Below are positions 5,701-6,540 of a stretch of 6,540 nt of DNA, piece by piece. The notes beneath the pieces were generated by a model. That model saw nothing but the letters and a program-made list of their open reading frames with translations, did not search any database and was not told the origin of the DNA. Made by a program: the position numbers and the translations under genes. Every line of letters begins with the position of its first letter. The first letter of the stretch is position 1. The DNA is from an uncultured Eubacteriales bacterium. GTDB taxonomy: Bacteria; Bacillota; Clostridia; Christensenellales; CAG-917. The stretch covers positions 1 through 6,540 of the forward strand of contig URIX01000064.1 of NCBI GenBank assembly GCA_900547975.1. The letters are read 5' to 3'.

Positions 5701-5832
5701 CTCAAAGTCTTCGAGAAAGCGGACTTCCTTTCCGACGTGCTTGCGGACGAAATCTCGACGACAATCGACGGTTTTGCAAAAGACTGCGACATCAACGGCG
5801 ACAACGTTACAATTTCGGTGAAGAAAATCTGA
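2722..5832 (+). CDS. ileS: Isoleucine--tRNA ligase
   Basis: This cytoplasmic class Ia synthetase (1036 residues from the start at 2722) charges tRNA-Ile with isoleucine using ATP. The catalytic HIGH motif is at 55-58, GWDTHGLPVE at 84-93 and the second ATP-binding motif KMSKH at 592-596. The editing (CP1) domain, which hydrolyses Val-tRNA-Ile, shows TTTPWTLPSN (224-233) and GTGIVHIAPAFGEDD (315-329). Cysteine pairs at 182/185, 392/395, 464/467 and 503/505 suggest zinc ribbons in the inserted regions. NLSNWYVRRSRERFW (about 715-729) marks the anticodon-binding domain. The C-terminal part (about 940-1036) lacks the cysteine-rich zinc finger that ends E. coli-type enzymes. The length and this tail resemble the long clostridial/archaeal-eukaryotic-like form. 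It is translationally coupled to a methyltransferase gene downstream. No frameshift or missing catalytic residue is seen. Confidence 0.98.
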   Translation: MYKPVETNLNFVDREKEVLDFWKQENIFEKSVKKNEGNPEFSFYDGPPTANGKPHIGHILTRVMKDIIPRYKTMKGYHVLRKAGWDTHGLPVELEVEKQLGIDGKQEIEKYGIEPFIKKCKESVWKYTDEWQKMSDRIGYWADMKNPYITYDNNYIESVWWAIKQMADKGLIYKGYKIVPYCPRCGTALSSHEVAQGYKDVEETSVFVKFKVKGEENTYFLAWTTTPWTLPSNVALCMNAKEDYTKIKVGDEFLILADALVPSIFKDEAEYVKVDTKKGSDYEYVEYEPLFDYETGAKEKAYFVTNDSYVTLTDGTGIVHIAPAFGEDDSKVGKKYHLPFVQMVDDRGRFKDAVYDFKGLFCKDADKYIIEKLKGENKLFKTLKFTHSYPFCWRCDTPLLYYARSSWFVKMTAVKEQLLASNDSVNWMPETIKNGRMGNFLENVIDWGISRERYWGTPLPIWVCNKCGKVHVIGSREELREKAHLDRDVELHRPYIDEVKWECECGGEMVRTPEVLDCWFDSGSMPFAQWHYPFENKEIFEKVFPADFISEAVDQTRGWFYTLLAVSTVLFGRAPFKNCIVLGHVNDKDGVKMSKHKGNVVDPWTVLDKQGADATRWYFYTTSAPWLPSRFHADAVSESQRKFMGTLWNTYAFFVLYAEIDKFNPAEHKLEDQKLTIMDRWILSCLNTLIKTVDEGLNQYKITETSRAIAEFVDNLSNWYVRRSRERFWGSEMSKSKEAAYTTLYTVLSTLSKILAPYTPFMAESMYRNLVCNFYADAPESVHLCSFPVADEKYIDEELENGMGDVLKLVVLGRAARNASNLKNRQPLSKLFYNGRYELSNDLKELVENELNVKSVEVSGDSNVFVSYDLKPQLRTLGPKYGSLLGKIREVLQARANEIVSAIKSHGLFRADVEGREIELSKDDLLISMKNKEGYSSESDGETTVVLDTQLTDDLIFEGAEREIVSKIQTMRKEAGFEVTDHIVVGYKAEGVALKVFEKADFLSDVLADEISTTIDGFAKDCDINGDNVTISVKKI

Positions 5833-6540
5833 TGAAAATTGCACCCGACTGGAAAGAATACAAGGTTATCGCCACGGGCGACGGCGAAAAACTCGAAAAG
5901 TGGGGGAATATCACGCTTTTGCGTCCCGACCCGCAAGTGATTTGGCACGCAAAAACGCCGCTTGCGAGTTACAAGGACGTGGACGCCGTGTACGAACGCT
6001 CTCGCACGGGCGGTGGTATGTGGAAATTCAAGCGCAACGTCCCGTCCGAGTTTACGCTTTCGTGGCGAGATTTGACCTTTTCGCTTAAACTTATGGGGTT
6101 TAAGCATACCGGACTTTTCCCCGAACAAGCGGTCAACTGGGACAGAATGATGAAACTTATTTCTCAATCGGGACGCGAAATATCCGTGCTTAATCTTTTC
6201 GGATATACGGGCGCGGCTTCCGTCGCTTGCCTGAAAGCGGGCGCAAAGGTATGCCACGTCGACAGCGCCAAAGCAATGGTCGAGCGCGCGGGCGAAAACG
6301 TGCGTTTGAGCGGTCTCGACAATTCGGGCATGCGTTATATCATAGACGACTGCTTCAAATTCTGCCAAAGAGAAATCCGCAGAGGCAGAAAGTACGACGC
6401 AATCATTCTCGACCCGCCGAGTTTCGGCAGAGGTCCGAACGGCGAAAAGTGGAAGATTGAGGAAGGTATATCCGAACTTTGCGAACTCGTTGCGAGTTTG
6501 CTCTCGGACGACCCGCTGTTCGTTTGCCTCAATTCCTACA
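5832..6540 (+). CDS. Class I SAM-dependent methyltransferase, probably RNA-modifying (partial, 3' end beyond window)
   Basis: The reading frame stays open from 5832 to the window edge (236 complete codons). It encodes a Rossmann-fold methyltransferase related to the RlmI/RlmK-like group (COG1092). Motif I, the SAM-binding loop, is VLNLFGYTGAAS (119-130). The ribose-binding acidic residue is probably Asp144 in HVDSAKAM. The catalytic-type motif is LDPPSFGRG (193-201), and GLFPEQAVNWDRM (94-106) precedes motif I as in that group. The N-terminal about 90 residues form a small separate domain. The frame ends at LNSY, so roughly the last strands of the fold are missing; relatives I recall are about 280-300 residues. 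The ATG overlaps the ileS stop (TGATG), with only a weak GGTG (5817-5820) 11 nt upstream, so translation is probably coupled to ileS. An rRNA or tRNA target is likely, but the modified base cannot be stated. Confidence 0.88.
   Translation, partial: MKIAPDWKEYKVIATGDGEKLEKWGNITLLRPDPQVIWHAKTPLASYKDVDAVYERSRTGGGMWKFKRNVPSEFTLSWRDLTFSLKLMGFKHTGLFPEQAVNWDRMMKLISQSGREISVLNLFGYTGAASVACLKAGAKVCHVDSAKAMVERAGENVRLSGLDNSGMRYIIDDCFKFCQREIRRGRKYDAIILDPPSFGRGPNGEKWKIEEGISELCELVASLLSDDPLFVCLNSY

Noticed and set aside
5679..6368. 229-codon minus-strand frame opposite the ileS end and methyltransferase
   Set aside because: It is a shadow of two real plus-strand genes with clear motifs. It has no credible ribosome binding site or recognisable domain.

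Overview
The window looks like ordinary chromosomal DNA from a low- to mid-GC Gram-positive bacterium, most likely an uncultured member of the Clostridia. The evidence is a long-form SRP RNA with an Alu domain (the Bacillus/Clostridium type), strong SD sequences (GGGAGG, AGAGG), sigma-A-like promoters with TATAAT boxes, and a clostridial-looking isoleucyl-tRNA synthetase. Placement below class is not supported.

Left part, read leftwards: the SRP RNA (1-196, its 3' end lies outside the window) with its own promoter; a bidirectional intrinsic terminator (258-288); and a two-gene ABC transporter operon (2169 to 423). The operon encodes a BcrA/lantibiotic-immunity-like ATPase and a six-helix ABC-2 permease. 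Its genes overlap by 11 bases and share a strong extended -10 promoter.

Middle (2170-2511): a gene-free, AT-rich stretch. It contains four copies of an 11-bp near-palindrome with consensus CACGAATCGTG, arranged as two pairs. The left pair lies in the arms of a long imperfect hairpin that flanks a TATAAT box. This is the least expected structure in the window and looks like a multi-site operator for an unidentified regulator. It is followed by tRNA-Gly(CCC) with encoded CCA and a tight intrinsic terminator, read leftwards.

Right part, read rightwards: ileS (best start 2722), driven by a promoter divergent from that of the tRNA. The two promoters are separated by a 20-bp inverted repeat. There is no room for a T-box leader upstream of ileS. 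A class I SAM-dependent methyltransferase gene is coupled to it by a TGATG overlap and runs off the right edge.

Functionally this is a translation/protein-targeting neighbourhood (SRP RNA, tRNA-Gly, IleRS, probable RNA methyltransferase) interrupted by a small-molecule or peptide ABC exporter. I see no mobile element, CRISPR array, broken gene or clearly new multi-gene system.
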